A DNA stretch of 19,434 nt, from the NCBI GenBank assembly GCA_000697335.1, contig JNEM01000071.1, positions 1 to 19,434 of the forward strand, read 5' to 3'. The translations under genes were made by a program, and so were the position numbers. Below the pieces are notes generated by a model. That model was not told the DNA's origin. It did not search any database and saw only the letters and a program-made list of their open reading frames with translations. Source of the stretch: Conidiobolus incongruus B7586 (Eukaryota > Entomophthoromycota > Entomophthoromycetes > Entomophthorales > Conidiobolaceae). Position 1 is the stretch's first letter; each line of letters begins with the position of its first letter. Below are positions 1-11,649 of this stretch, piece after piece.

Positions 1-1476
1 TAATTAATTATAGTTAAAGATGAAGACTATTATAAAAAAATATTTTAATAAATAATATATTTAATAATAATTATATTTCTCTCATAAAATAATATATAAT
101 TTGATTATTTATATAATGACTTTTTTCAACTAAAAAAATGCTTATGTTTTATATCTATATTTTTAAATAATTATTAAAATTATGATAATTACTTAAATTT
201 TAATTTATTTTAACATAAATATCAAAGTGAAATATCATCTTATATTGTATTTTTATAAATTATCCAAAATTTGATTATTGAAATAATTACAGATATGGAA
301 TGAACTTTGTTTTATTACTTATATAATCAAAAGCTTGGAATAATCAAAATTATATAATATTTAAATATTTTATTATATTTTATATAGTATAATAATCTAA
401 TTAAAATTAAATAACTTTTATTCAACTCTTAATATAAAATTATAAAATTGATAAAAATTAATAAATTTTAAAATAAAGTGAATTACTAGATAAAAATAGC
501 TATATTTAGAATCAATATATTATAAAAACTTTGAATAATATCCTAAATTTATAGACAAGAAATTTGAGTAAAATATTGAATATTAATATGGAATTAATAT
601 CTTACTAAACGGAGTTATTCAAAATAATGGTTATTAATATCCATGACATTAATAATACTTAAATAATCGTTAAAAGATGTTTAACTAAGAAAGAACAAAT
701 GATTTGTGAATCTTTGTAATAATATAATATATCCGTTGGATACTCAAGAATGTTTGATATCAGATATTTGTATTTATAAAAAAGAATGGCTCAAATTTTC
801 ATTGCGATTTAGCCAAGAGTTCATTTGTCAAAATTTTCAAAATTTGATGTATAATTTTATTTTAAGGTATTTTAACTGATACTTTGGTGAATAAATTTAT
901 ATATACACCCTTTTCAAAGATTTTGAATTACTTATTTTAATGGATATTGATTAAGTTCCCTAGACTTTATTAAAATACTTTATAATTATATATATTTACC
1001 AAATAAAAATAATTGAAAAAGTTATGATTTCATCAATAGTATGATAAAATGAGCTTTCATTGTACTCAATTGTGGAATTAAATATTTCATCCATTGATTT
1101 ATTAATTATGCTAAATATATTTTATAATTATAACTTTTATTCATTAGTTAAAATATGACATACATTTAGGATACTATAGTTTAACAAGTTTTTAATTATT
1201 AGAATAGATTAAATTTGGCAAAGTCATTTTACATTGGAAAAATAATATTGAAATAAATAACATTGCATAATTATTTTTACTATAATTTCCTAATTTTAAA
1301 TATGAACTTATAATTTTTTTGTTTCATCAATCCAATGTATGTATGTTTAAATCTACTTGATAATACTATATTAATTTATGATAGGGCATTTTTCAAGGAT
1401 AATATGTAATTATCTATCCAATCTACTAATTAATCAACCTAACACAAAAATGAGTTAAAATTTCTTTATTGATAAC

Positions 1477-1493
1477 TCTTTATCTGATAAAGA
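1477..1493. promoter_or_regulatory. Iron-GATA-type site in a 17-base palindrome (distal)
   Basis: The sequence TCTTTATCTGATAAAGA is a perfect odd-length palindrome centred on T1485. It contains ATCWGATAA on both strands, the consensus bound by fungal iron-responsive GATA repressors. It lies about 3.8 kb before gene 1, so its target is unknown. The motif match is seen directly; binding is inferred. Confidence 0.4.
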
Positions 1494-1685
1494 ATTCACG
1501 ATTAATATTTTTAAAAAGATAGACAGTATTCGGTAAAAGTCGGGAAATGATCATTGAATGTGTGAATAGACTATTTAGTATTTTCACCTTATTCTAGTTT
1601 TTAATAAATTCTGCATGATCTATTAATTCCAATTGATTCTTCAAATATCAATTATTAATTATATTAACTTGTTGAGTGAACTTTG

Positions 1686-1694
1686 TTATCTGAT
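1686..1694 (-). promoter_or_regulatory. Iron-GATA-type site (distal)
   Basis: TTATCTGAT reads ATCAGATAA on the minus strand, an exact consensus match. It lies 200 bases right of the 17-base palindromic site and has no gene nearby, so its function is uncertain. Confidence 0.3.
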
Positions 1695-3498
1695 TAAATT
1701 TTATATTTAATTCCAGAATTTAATAGGCTTAAGATATTTTTTATGAAATTAACATTTTATATGCAGACATCACAATGGATATATCAAGCAAGATTTAACT
1801 GAAATCATAGATAGGACGAAAGGAGTGTAACCTATAATATAAATAAATATTTATGAACGATTATTTTCAGCAGGATAAATAGACAGAGGGTATTTAAATT
1901 TTAGAATTCATTATTTAATCAAATGTATTATACCATATACATTTTCCTTTTGATATAAACAATGATTTTAAATATGATTTTCTGATTCCATATAAACCTC
2001 TCAAAATCAAAATCGATCATGCCGACCTATTACTATTATATCAGTAACCTTAATAAAATCAATTATTTCTCAATTAAAATTTATTTTTTAGTTTATGAAT
2101 GAGGACAATATCAGTTGAAATAGGAATATTTTTAAATTCCATTTAAAGATTCGTTTTAGTCCTTATATCTAAATTCAAATATATTTAAAACCTTGTTATT
2201 TATTTTGGATTTTGCGTCAAACAAAATTTTAAAACAATAATATATCTGATTCTAAGTCAGATGGTACTGTTAAAAACTAATGAATTATATACAATCAAAT
2301 ATTTTAAATTTAAAAATGATAGTATCATTTGTAATTATTATCAAATGAATGTAAGCTATTTAAATTACATATTTTAATCATATACAAATTATAACTTGGA
2401 TACTTTTATATTATATTTCAAAGCCAAAAGAATTCAACAATATCAGTGATATATCTTTAACTAGTTCCGTTCAAAAAAGTAATACCTTTAACTATATCAA
2501 GTATATTCAAAGTTATAGAACTCATTAAAATACTATGATAATATGAGGTGATAAGTTTAAACCTTATATTTTAAAGTAATATCAATTGTTAAATCCAAAA
2601 CGGTAAATAAAGAGATTGACGACCTTTAATCCTTATTCGCAATATTCTTTATTAATATGTCTTGTGATCAAAGAATGAAGTCAGTGACTTAAATATTTTA
2701 ATTCTATGATAACACTCTATTGGACTTTTAGTATGGAAATTCAAGTATTTATTCAAGTTAAGTCAATAATATATTGAAATATTAATTTTTGAAATATTTA
2801 ATCAAATTATCTAATTACTTTTTATGAAAATCCTAATATATTAATATATATTTTTGTTACTATCTAATTAAATTATATTTCTTATTTAATCTTCGACCAA
2901 ATGAAAACGTTTAATTACTAGTTTATCAATTAAATATTGATATTAGGTTCAAATAACCAATATATAAACAGTTCAAATATAAAAATTTGGTTATATTCTT
3001 CATTTTAATAAACTTTGTTTTATGGTTAGTATATAGAAGCATTTAAATTAATATTCTCCTAATTGATATTGAACACTAAGTTTTAATAGTATTAGTATTC
3101 AGTCTTGCATATCCAGGTTCGAAGCAATTAAAATTAATTTGAATTTATATTTATATAATATGCAATAATAAAATATCTGATACACAATTTTTTAATGCTT
3201 GGGGTCTATTATAATTTATTATTTATATGTTTTATACTAGTAAAGTTGGTATAATATTTAGAAACTTTACACCATGTCTTTAAAACCTTTAGTTAAAAGT
3301 CTTATAAATAAATATAAAGCCAATTTCAAACTTTGTTCTTATTGATATAATTTTTAATATTATAAAACTTTTATATTAATAATAAACTAAATAGGATTTA
3401 AATTAAATTTATAACTTAAAGTTGATATATGGTGTGAATATTTAATTATAATAGTTATTGTATTCTTATTAATCTTGATCATATTGTATAAAATTAAA

Positions 3499-3507
3499 TT
3501 ATCTGAT
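3499..3507 (-). promoter_or_regulatory. Iron-GATA-type site (distal)
   Basis: TTATCTGAT is an exact minus-strand ATCAGATAA match, 1.8 kb before gene 1. A single copy could be chance; the case rests on the excess of copies in the whole window. Confidence 0.3.
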
Positions 3508-3943
3508 ATAATATATAGGTGTGTGTAAGTATGTTGTTAATTTTATATCCGTTATTTTGGAATTAACTTTAATAAATTTGAAATCATTTTGTTTATATAT
3601 CAAATTAATTTGGTTATTAAAAATAATAATTTAGTCAAATTTATTATTATTATTTTCAATCTAAACTATTTATGGAAAAATTTATATGATTAATATTTAT
3701 TTCATATTCATTCTCTCTTTTTCCTAAATTCAGAACTACAATATCATTAAGTTATCTATTAATATATTAATACATTTCAATTGATAATTGTTGAAAAGAT
3801 CTCTTATAATTTGATATTTTAGTATATTTTTATTATAATTTGAAAAATTTATTTGCAATCTTAGAAATGCATATTATTGTTTTATTAAAAATAACATCGT
3901 AGCATTATTAAGCAATTATATTAATCAATTGAACATCATAAAG

Positions 3944-3952
3944 TTATCTGAT
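3944..3952 (-). promoter_or_regulatory. Iron-GATA-type site (distal)
   Basis: TTATCTGAT is another exact minus-strand match, about 1.35 kb before the ATG of gene 1. Confidence 0.3.
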
Positions 3953-4358
3953 ATAGTTTTTTAAGTAATTTCTTTTAATCATTTTAAGTAATTTATCATG
4001 TCAGACTAAGGTATTGAACCTTTTACATAATGCATGTTTAATAAATAAATAGGCTACTCTTAATCATGTGAATATATTATTGAAACACTCATATTTTAAT
4101 AGTTATTGAATTGAATGATGAATTAAATATCATGATAATTGAAACAAAAAAAATTAATACAAGATTGAATTTTGAATATAATGAATAAAAATAAAGATTT
4201 AAATTAGAAAAGCATTCACACTTCCTAATTGAATCAATAAAATATTTATAGCATCAATGACATTTAAATCAATAAAAATATCACCTTATTTTAATTCCTT
4301 AATACCAAGTGTCCATATGTGTTAATATAAATATGGATGAATTTAAATTGGAAATTCT

Positions 4359-4367
4359 ATCTGATAA
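4359..4367 (+). promoter_or_regulatory. Iron-GATA-type site upstream of gene 1
   Basis: ATCTGATAA is an exact plus-strand match 0.93 kb before gene 1. The 16 bases from 4358 (TATCTGATAAAAAATT) differ by one base from those at 1481-1496, so these two sites share a little flank as well as the core. Confidence 0.4.
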
Positions 4368-4939
4368 AAAATTGTCCATGCCTCATCATATGTCATAAAA
4401 TCACATTTGTATTACACTTGAATTTTCTGTAGAAACCGTATAAGAGAAATCTAAGAGAACAAACAGATTTAAAAGAACCTTCAAGGTAACTATTCCATAA
4501 AGAATTATTTATAATTTATAATCAAAACAAAAATGAATTATTTTGAAATAATAGAATTTATTATATTACACAGTTTTCAAAATATCTTACCATTCGAAAT
4601 TTTGATAGATTGATTAATTTTTGCTTCCAAAATATCATATGTAATACATATAAAATTCATTGTAAATTGAATGATAGGGTATTTTTAACTCAATTATTAC
4701 ATATAAAAAATAAAAAAGTTGTTTGGTTTTTCAGATATATAGTCCAAAAATTAGCATCAAAATCAACACTGCAATTGATCAATATTTCATAAAAATATAC
4801 AGAGATACTTAACGAATACCAAGCGTAACACGAGATATTGATTAAATAATTTATTTTAACTTATTGGATTCTAATCTTGAAATAGTAATATTTTGTCAAT
4901 TTCAAATATAAAAATTTAGGCAAAATCTGTGATTAAATA

Positions 4940-4948
4940 TTATCAGAT
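4940..4948 (-). promoter_or_regulatory. Iron-GATA-type site upstream of gene 1
   Basis: TTATCAGAT is an exact minus-strand ATCTGATAA match about 350 bases before the ATG of gene 1, within normal fungal promoter range. Confidence 0.45.
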
Positions 4949-5220
4949 TTTTATGTGAAATAATAATGAGTATATTCGGGTAAATCTGAAGGAATTTTTA
5001 TTACTTTTAAAATAATATTTTAAAGTTTTAATGGTCGAAATTATTTTAATGATTAAGTTGATTCGCTATACGGGATAATTTCAAATCATTAATATTTAGA
5101 ATAAAAAAGAATTAGTGATTAAAATATTCAAAGAATATTGTGGTTAGATTCTTGTTGAGTAATATATCCCAACATAGATTATATCTGGAAATATATTTTA
5201 TTAACAAGATTTGTCAAATT

Positions 5221-5231
5221 TTATCTGATAA
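5221..5231. promoter_or_regulatory. Promoter-proximal iron-GATA-type palindrome, gene 1
   Basis: TTATCTGATAA matches ATCWGATAA on both strands and sits in a 15-base palindrome (5219-5233). It ends 19 bases before the TATA element and 67 bases before the ATG. This is the best placed copy in the window. In fungi, repressors such as Fep1, Urbs1 and SreA bind this motif when iron is plentiful and shut off siderophore uptake genes. The motif and its position are seen; the regulator is inferred from the family of the downstream gene. Confidence 0.6.
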
Positions 5232-5250
5232 AATTGAAGAAATTTTGAAA

Positions 5251-5258
5251 TATAAATA
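5251..5258 (+). promoter_or_regulatory. TATA box of transporter gene 1
   Basis: TATAAATA starts 48 bases before the ATG. In DNA this AT-rich a TATA-like octamer alone means little, but the same octamer lies 49 bases before the ATG of the paralogue at 11650. This implies a short 5' leader. Confidence 0.55.
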
Positions 5259-5298
5259 GTAATTTGCAATACAATACTAACTTTATTCTTTTGTAAAT

Positions 5299-6978
5299 AT
5301 GAAAGATTTAACTAGGGCTAACGATGACAACCTGGAAACTCCTGTTCCGGAAGACGCTCCCGAAAACCAAAATGAAAATCATTTGGTGACTAAAATGGCA
5401 CAGGTCAGAACAAAAACTGATCAATGGATTATTTTCGTTAGTTTGGTCTTGCTCGGTCAAGCTCTATCCCTCATTGGCACTGTGACATATTCGCTTGTGC
5501 CTCATATTCTAGATGAACTTAAAGCTTTTGATATTTCCACTGTTACCGACATTTTCAATACTCTCCTTGCTATTTTCTTGGTACCTCTCCTGGCTGCACT
5601 TGCAGATATTTATGGCCGTGGTCTCATCCTTGGTATATTTATGGCTATCATGACAGCTGGTACATTTATTGTTGGTTTTGCCAATTCATTCACTATGTAT
5701 AGTGTTGGTAATATTATTAGCCAAATCGGAGAGCAAGGAAGAAGTTTCCTAATCCCCATTGTTATTGCCGATTTCCTCAGACCTAGAAATAGAGGTTTTG
5801 GATTTATTCTTTTTTGGATACCCAGTTTTATATCCCTTGGTCTCTCAATTCCCATTGCTTTGCCTGCAAAAGCACTTGGATGGAGATGAATGTACATCAT
5901 TAGAGCGATATTTATGGGGATCCTCTCTATTCCGGTATTATTGGGTCTCTTCCGCGTTCAAAAGCGTGCTAGAAATCTCATGCCCAATTTTAACTATAAC
6001 GCCTCCTCTTTACTTGAAGTCGACTGGATCGGCCTTATTTTATTATGTGTTGGTCTTGGCTTCTTTACTACTCCCTTTGTCATTGCCACTCGCTACGAAG
6101 GAGGCTTCTCTCATCCTGCCGTATTCGTTCCAATTATTGTTGGTATTATTATATGTGCAGTGTTCATTGTTTGGGAATGGAAATATTCTAAATATCCAAT
6201 TATTGACAAGAATTTAATCAAAAATCGTGCAACCTTCATTATGATTATTGCTAGATCATTTGAATCTTTAGAAGGATCTATCACTTGGGCTTATTTAAAC
6301 GCATATCTTCAAGTGTCTAGGGGTATAGAAGAAGATAGAATTTTGTTAATTACACTTGCTTTCCGTGTTTCTTGGTACCTCATGGGATTTATCACAGCTT
6401 TTGTCCTTAAAAAGGTGAACCGCGTTAGATATATAGTTTGGTTTGGCTTTTCATTGACCGCAATTGGTGTTGGTCTCACTATTCCAGCTCGTCATCCTGA
6501 TCACTCTGAAGCATGGATTATTACTGCCGAAGCTTTGATCGGTACAGGTTCTGGTATTACATCATGTGCTGGTTTAGTTGTTCTCCAATCTACTGTTGAT
6601 TTCAAAGATATTGCTAGGATTTCAGCTTTAGATTCTATTATATCTAATGTTTTGTCAGCTTTTGGTAGCGCCATTGCTACTAGCGTTTGGAATGCCAACC
6701 TCTCAAAGAATTTGCTTGCCGAACTCCCTGCTGAATACTCCGACCAAGTAAAAGATTTCCTTGAAAGTCTCTTAAGTCTCAGAAAGTTACCTTCCGAGTT
6801 AACCGATAAATGGCTCACTGCTATTGGCAACACCCAATGGCTTATGTGCACAATTTCAACTGTTTTTGCTGTTTCATTCTTAGTTGCTGCATTCTGTCTC
6901 CCTGATATTGATTTGGATAAATGCCAACTGGAACAAGAAGCCAAAACCAATCATTCAGAAAAAACTGAGAAAGTCTAA
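5299..6978 (+). pseudogene. SIT/ARN-type siderophore-iron transporter (MFS), one in-frame TGA
   Basis: Full-length relative of the intact gene at 11650 (560 codons including the stop, against 558), with about half of the residues identical by eye. Family members are 14-pass plasma- or endosomal-membrane proteins that import ferric siderophores by proton symport. Visible features are an acidic, hydrophilic N-terminus (residues 1-42), MFS motif A as AALADIYGRGLIL (98-110), the SIT-like ADFLRPRNRG (157-166) after helix 4, and a C-terminal QWLMCTISTVFA followed by IDLDKCQ that matches the paralogue. Codon 197 is TGA, where the paralogue and the family have the second Trp of a WRW motif. The 362 codons after it stay open and conserved, so the change is recent, is read through, or is a sequence error. 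The ATG is supported by a TATA box 48 bases upstream and A at -3. The exact substrate is unknown; heme or glutathione transport, known for relatives, is possible. Confidence 0.8.
5887..5889 (+). other. In-frame TGA at a conserved tryptophan codon
   Basis: The codon follows Trp195-Arg196 and lines up with Trp193 of the intact paralogue (WRWLY against WR-stop-MY). It is one G-to-A step from TGG. The next codon is ATG, so the downstream 362 codons could in principle start there, but that product would lack the first five helices. The context TGA-A is not a classic leaky stop context. Confidence 0.85.
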
Positions 6979-9900
6979 AGTTATTTTAGGTCAAATTTTA
7001 ACCCAATTCACTTATACGATATGAATGCTTTTCAATAAATAATATTATAATAAATGAGATATTTAATTTTTAATATAGGATATTTTTCCATTTTAATAAA
7101 ATGGTTCATATTATACATATCATAGTTCAAATATATCAATAGTACAATGGAACCTATTTAAAATCGGATGGCGTGAAATTATTTAAATAACTTCAATATC
7201 ATATTAATTTATCAATCTCTTACTATAATATGTAGGTTATATCCAAGTAACGTTGGTTAAATACTTAGATATTTACTCTGGAATATATAAGATTGTAAAT
7301 AAAGTATTATATTATTTTGAACTGGGTGAACTATCAGATTAATTAAATTTGTTATATTTATTATTATTATTATAAATTTATACATTATATAAATATAAGA
7401 ACTGTATTATTTATATCTAAATGTAAATATCCATTTCGATATAAGTTTATATTACTTAATACAAATTCAATTTTCAATTTTATTTTATTCAATGAGATTC
7501 TAATATATGTTAATAGAGTTTCAAAAAGTAAATACTTCTAGTGAAATCAAGTATTATGCATAATAATTTTTCACCATTATTTTAATATTATTTTAAATGA
7601 TCCTGAATAACCTAAACACTCATTATACTCATTATAAATAATAAAACATTCTATAGAAATTTCAACATAAGCCAATATAACTGAATATCAGGAATTTACC
7701 AATTTTACCAAAATTGAACAAAAAGTATTTATTAAATTAATTTATATTGAAAAAATATTATAACAATTATTCATAAAAATCCATAATTGATAACTAATGG
7801 CAAAGGGATTTTAAAATATAATATAATATAATGTTTTAATATATAATTCATTAATAATATTGGCAATATTACCAACCACTTACACTATTATTACTTAATC
7901 TAATAATTCAACCTATCCCATAATTATTATGCTATTTGTCTTTATTCTATTACAATTTTATTTAGAAAATCTAATACTGGGTAAAATGGCCCTTATTTAA
8001 AAATATACAAACAATCATTGTTCAATTAAATATAGAATAAAACATAGACTCAGATTTTGCCTTCTTTATTTTTTTATATAGACTAACCACAAAAAACCAA
8101 TAAATAAGCAATGAAATAATTATTAGAGTTAAAAAATCAAATTAATAATTCTAAATTTTTTCATTATTTTACCAATTATTACTAGAATTAATAAAATATA
8201 GAAATAAAATATAGTCAAATTTTTAAAAACTAATTTTATTATTTAAATAAAATATATTATATTAAATAATAATTTAATTTATATATCAAACACTATATAT
8301 ATTTAACCAAGATTATTAAAATCTTTTTTATAATAAATAATTTTTCTTTGTAGCCTTGTTAGTTATATTCACCAGTTGCGGATTCTTATAATTATGTTTT
8401 AATAAACTAAAAATTCAAATTATAAGAAATAACAGTTTACTTTTAATTTTAAATTTTTTTATTATATAATAATAAATAAAACTTAATAATTATCATTTAT
8501 ATAAAATTTTACCATCGATATAAAAGGAGAACATTACTTATAATAATGGTATTATTTCAGCTATACACTTTGTAAATTATTATAATAAAATTTATAACAA
8601 TTAAGTTTTTTTTCAGCAATTCTATTATTTTGAGTATATAGTTGAATAAATTTTATTAATAACTTTATAAAATTAATAATCCTATATTAATATTATTTTC
8701 AATTATACTCTATTCTCTTAATAAAATTAAAAATATACCAAATAAATTTAAAATTTAAAATTTCTAATCAAATTATATATAGACCAAAATAGTAAAAAAA
8801 TAATATAAAATATTATAATTTTTAATAAAAACATTTAGATTTCAAAAATTAATAAAAATTACTATTATTAAGTTATAATTTGATATTATTTATAAACTAA
8901 AAATATCTAAGATAATAATACTTATTTAATAGACAATAAATGTATTTCATATTAAGCTTAATATTTAATTTAATACTTGATAGTATTATTCCAAATTTAA
9001 ATAATATAATATTGGAATGAACAAAATTAATATAATATATATCATTTGGCCTTATTAAAAATTTCAAAGAAAAAATAATAAAAGTAATTTGTTTTTCATT
9101 TGTTTAATTCTAAATTAATCCATATAATATTCATATTAAATACCTTACAAAAATCAAAAATTATATTAAACACATATTAAGATGTGGATGTTATTAAGAA
9201 ATATCATTTGATATTTTTTTGATTATTTAAAATATTATTATAATTTCAATTGAAAATCAATCTTTGAAATTTTTATTTTAGAATAAATTTTGTTGATAAC
9301 ATGAGTTTATGTTATTATAATTATTATTTTAATATAATTACAAAGGATTATAATACAACAGTATATTGGTAGATTTTTTTCGATTATTTCAAGAGGAAGC
9401 TTTATTCATTAATAACCGAGATTTCCCAATAATCGATTAAACGCTGGGATTATTCTAAACATTACTTAATTAATTTTTTGATTCTATTTAATGAATATTA
9501 TATTAAATTACTTTTAATATTTCTTATAACAAATATAACCTTGTTTGCCCATATTATTGATACTTGAATTCATTAGCTTAAAAAATAAAAAATAAAAATA
9601 AAATTCTAGTTATTTAAATATAAATTATACAAGAATTCAAATTTAGACCCTGATTAATAAAAAGAGTTTATATATTTTCAAAATTTCTGAATATTATATA
9701 TAAATCATATTTCCATTAATAACTGGACTATTTCAAATATTATTAATTTTCTGATTATAAATGATTTATTATAAATATTGAATTTGAAAATAATTATAAA
9801 TTATAAATTATAATGTTAAAATAAAAGAGTATTTTTTTAAATTTTATTTAAAATATTATTATGTGGTGAAAATAGATTTAATTAATAATATATTAATATC

Positions 9901-11136
9901 AAAATATATATTCTATAATATGGTAATATATTTTGGCTCTTAATAAATATTAATATTTTCATATTAAATTATAAATTTTAATAGCTAAATTAATATTAAT
10001 ATTAAAAATTCATCAAATTAATATATATAAATTAAAATTTATTTATATTATACTTGTCAATATGATTATATAATAACCTATTTGATTCAAGAATCCTAAA
10101 ATATTTTATTAAACTATTTTTAAAATTAATGTTGGTAATTTTTTAAAGTTTTTATATTAACTAAAATTTTTTTGAATATAGGCAATATTAATAAATTTTT
10201 CTCTATTGAAAATTAAATGAAATCATTAAAATTAAAGTTTTTAGATTTGAATTAAATGGGAATGTTTCCATTTGAATGATGACAATTGGGTTTAGAAGAA
10301 AATAATTAATTCCCATATGTCCCAATTCATCTAAAATCGGGCTAATAGCATGAGGAAACTATTATGATATTAAATACTCAAAAGAAACAGTTTTGTATTT
10401 ACACTCAATTATCCGTAAATTTGAAATTATTTTATGTAAGTAAATTAACATAATGAGCTATTATAAAAATATAAATATGCAAATAAAAGTTTACATTGAT
10501 ATAATTTATATGATTCATGGTAAAAGCAATATTGAGTTGATTATAGTACTATATAACATCTATTACTGATGTAAAAATAATATGATGAAATAGATATTAA
10601 ATATAGAAATAATATAAATATAATAGATAATAATTACCTATTTTGTTAAAAAATGGCAAAATATAGAAGAAATTTTCAAGAGACTTATTTTAATTTTAAA
10701 TCGCTATAAACAGTTCAAATGATTTTTAGAAACGAAATAACTGTGATAATGATTTTAACAATCAATCGCCGATGATGTAACAATGAATAGATATTAAAAT
10801 TCCAATATACAATATGAACTTGTTTTTCAAAATATCAAATTCCTAATAATTCATTATTTAAAAGATTTTTATTTTTTTTTATAATTGACAATAATATTTT
10901 CCATCTCAACTCTCAACATTATTATGATATTTGTGAATTTTCTAAATTTATTTAGATATGAGATCCAGTATTATGAGGAAAACAGGGTCCTACTATCCTT
11001 ATACCAATGATCCCTTTGATATATTCCAATAAATTCAATAACACTTTTTAACAATCAAACTATTATCCAATTTAATTTTTAATTGTAAAGATTAATACTA
11101 AAGTCAGTATATATGTTATATGATTTAATAATGGAT
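6979..11136. other. AT-rich desert between the two transporter genes
   Basis: I see no credible gene, RNA gene or clear repeat family here. G+C is very low, especially between about 8000 and 10200. No exact ATCWGATAA copy occurs, in contrast to the DNA just left of gene 1. A small patch at about 10255-10345 and another at 10958-11032 are less AT-rich than their surroundings. The stretch could be old, unrecognisable transposon DNA, but I cannot show that. Confidence 0.5.
7034..7039 (+). terminator. Possible polyadenylation signal of gene 1
   Basis: AATAAA lies 56 bases after the TAA of gene 1, a normal distance for a fungal 3' end. The hexamer is frequent by chance in DNA this AT-rich, so support is weak. 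Confidence 0.25.
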
Positions 11137-11145
11137 ATCAGATAA
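11137..11145 (+). promoter_or_regulatory. Iron-GATA-type site upstream of gene 2
   Basis: ATCAGATAA is an exact match about 0.5 kb before the ATG of gene 2, the first copy after 5.9 kb without one. Confidence 0.45.
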
Positions 11146-11372
11146 TCCTAATAAAGAAATTACATATTTAGTTAAAAAACGTAAATTATACTCTAAATTA
11201 ATATGTTGAGTATATTAATATTGACGATTAAAAAGTTTTACCTTTACCTTTATTTTGAAAAGAGTATATAATTAATTATTACTTTAATTATTAAATATTA
11301 ATATATTAATAATATTTAAAAAATTTTGAACTTATTAATAAAATTAATAAAATATTTAAATTATAAAATTAT

Positions 11373-11381
11373 ATCAGATAA
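11373..11381 (+). promoter_or_regulatory. Iron-GATA-type site upstream of gene 2 (pair, left half)
   Basis: ATCAGATAA is an exact plus-strand match about 270 bases before the ATG. Its centre lies 29 bases from that of the next site, in the opposite orientation, roughly three helical turns apart. Confidence 0.5.
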
Positions 11382-11399
11382 TATTGTTTATAAATTAGA

Positions 11400-11408
11400 T
11401 TATCTGAT
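11400..11408 (-). promoter_or_regulatory. Iron-GATA-type site upstream of gene 2 (pair, right half)
   Basis: TTATCTGAT reads ATCAGATAA on the minus strand and overlaps a further GATA at 11409-11412. Together with 11373 it forms a close pair in the promoter of gene 2, an arrangement that suits a two-finger GATA repressor or two bound molecules. Confidence 0.5.
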
Positions 11409-11600
11409 GATAGTAATACAAAATTTATTAATTTTGGATTTTAATTGAAAAATTTGTATGACAAACTAAGTGGCAATTATGGAAAGGATAAACTGTATTT
11501 GTTTAAAATTAGCACAAATCCATATAAAAGTAACATTTTGAAGTGAAAAAAAATATTTATATATACATAATAATTTTATCTTTTTAGTTATTGAGATTGA

Positions 11601-11608
11601 TATAAATA
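11601..11608 (+). promoter_or_regulatory. TATA box of transporter gene 2
   Basis: TATAAATA starts 49 bases before the ATG, the same octamer and nearly the same distance as in gene 1. An ATG overlapping its right end (11610) opens only a seven-residue frame and probably lies upstream of the transcription start. Confidence 0.55.
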
Positions 11609-11649
11609 GATGCGTATTACTCTTTTTAATTAATTTATCTTTTATAACA

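Larger units (their letters stand above)
1..5220. other. AT-rich intergenic region without a credible gene
   Basis: This stretch is almost entirely A and T. I found no ATG-started reading frame that looks like protein, no RNA gene and no recognisable transposon. The longest frame, at 4610-4792, opens on TTG and is expected by chance. What stands out is six exact copies of ATCWGATAA (listed separately), two of them within 0.9 kb of the first transporter gene. The region could be an extended upstream control region for gene 1, or belong partly to a gene beyond the left edge. Confidence 0.6.

Noticed and set aside
3117-3128. GGTTCGAAGC, similar to a tRNA T-loop (B box)
   Set aside because: There is no matching A box, no acceptor stem and no cloverleaf around it.
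4610-4792. Open frame of 60 codons on the plus strand
   Set aside because: It begins with TTG, not ATG, has no recognisable motif, and frames of this length are expected by chance here.
5841-5902. Possible intron that would remove the in-frame TGA of gene 1
   Set aside because: Candidate GT and AG ends are 62 bases apart, which breaks the frame and deletes conserved residues. The paralogue has no intron there.
5759-6217. 152-codon plus-strand frame across the TGA of gene 1
   Set aside because: It runs in another frame of a conserved gene and starts with TTG. The conserved protein lies in the frame of the transporter, so this does not explain the stop.
10257-10331. Imperfect inverted pieces (TGGGAAT with ATTCCCA; CAATTGGG with CCCAATT)
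   Set aside because: The arms interleave rather than nest and are short and gapped, so no single stem or element end is supported.
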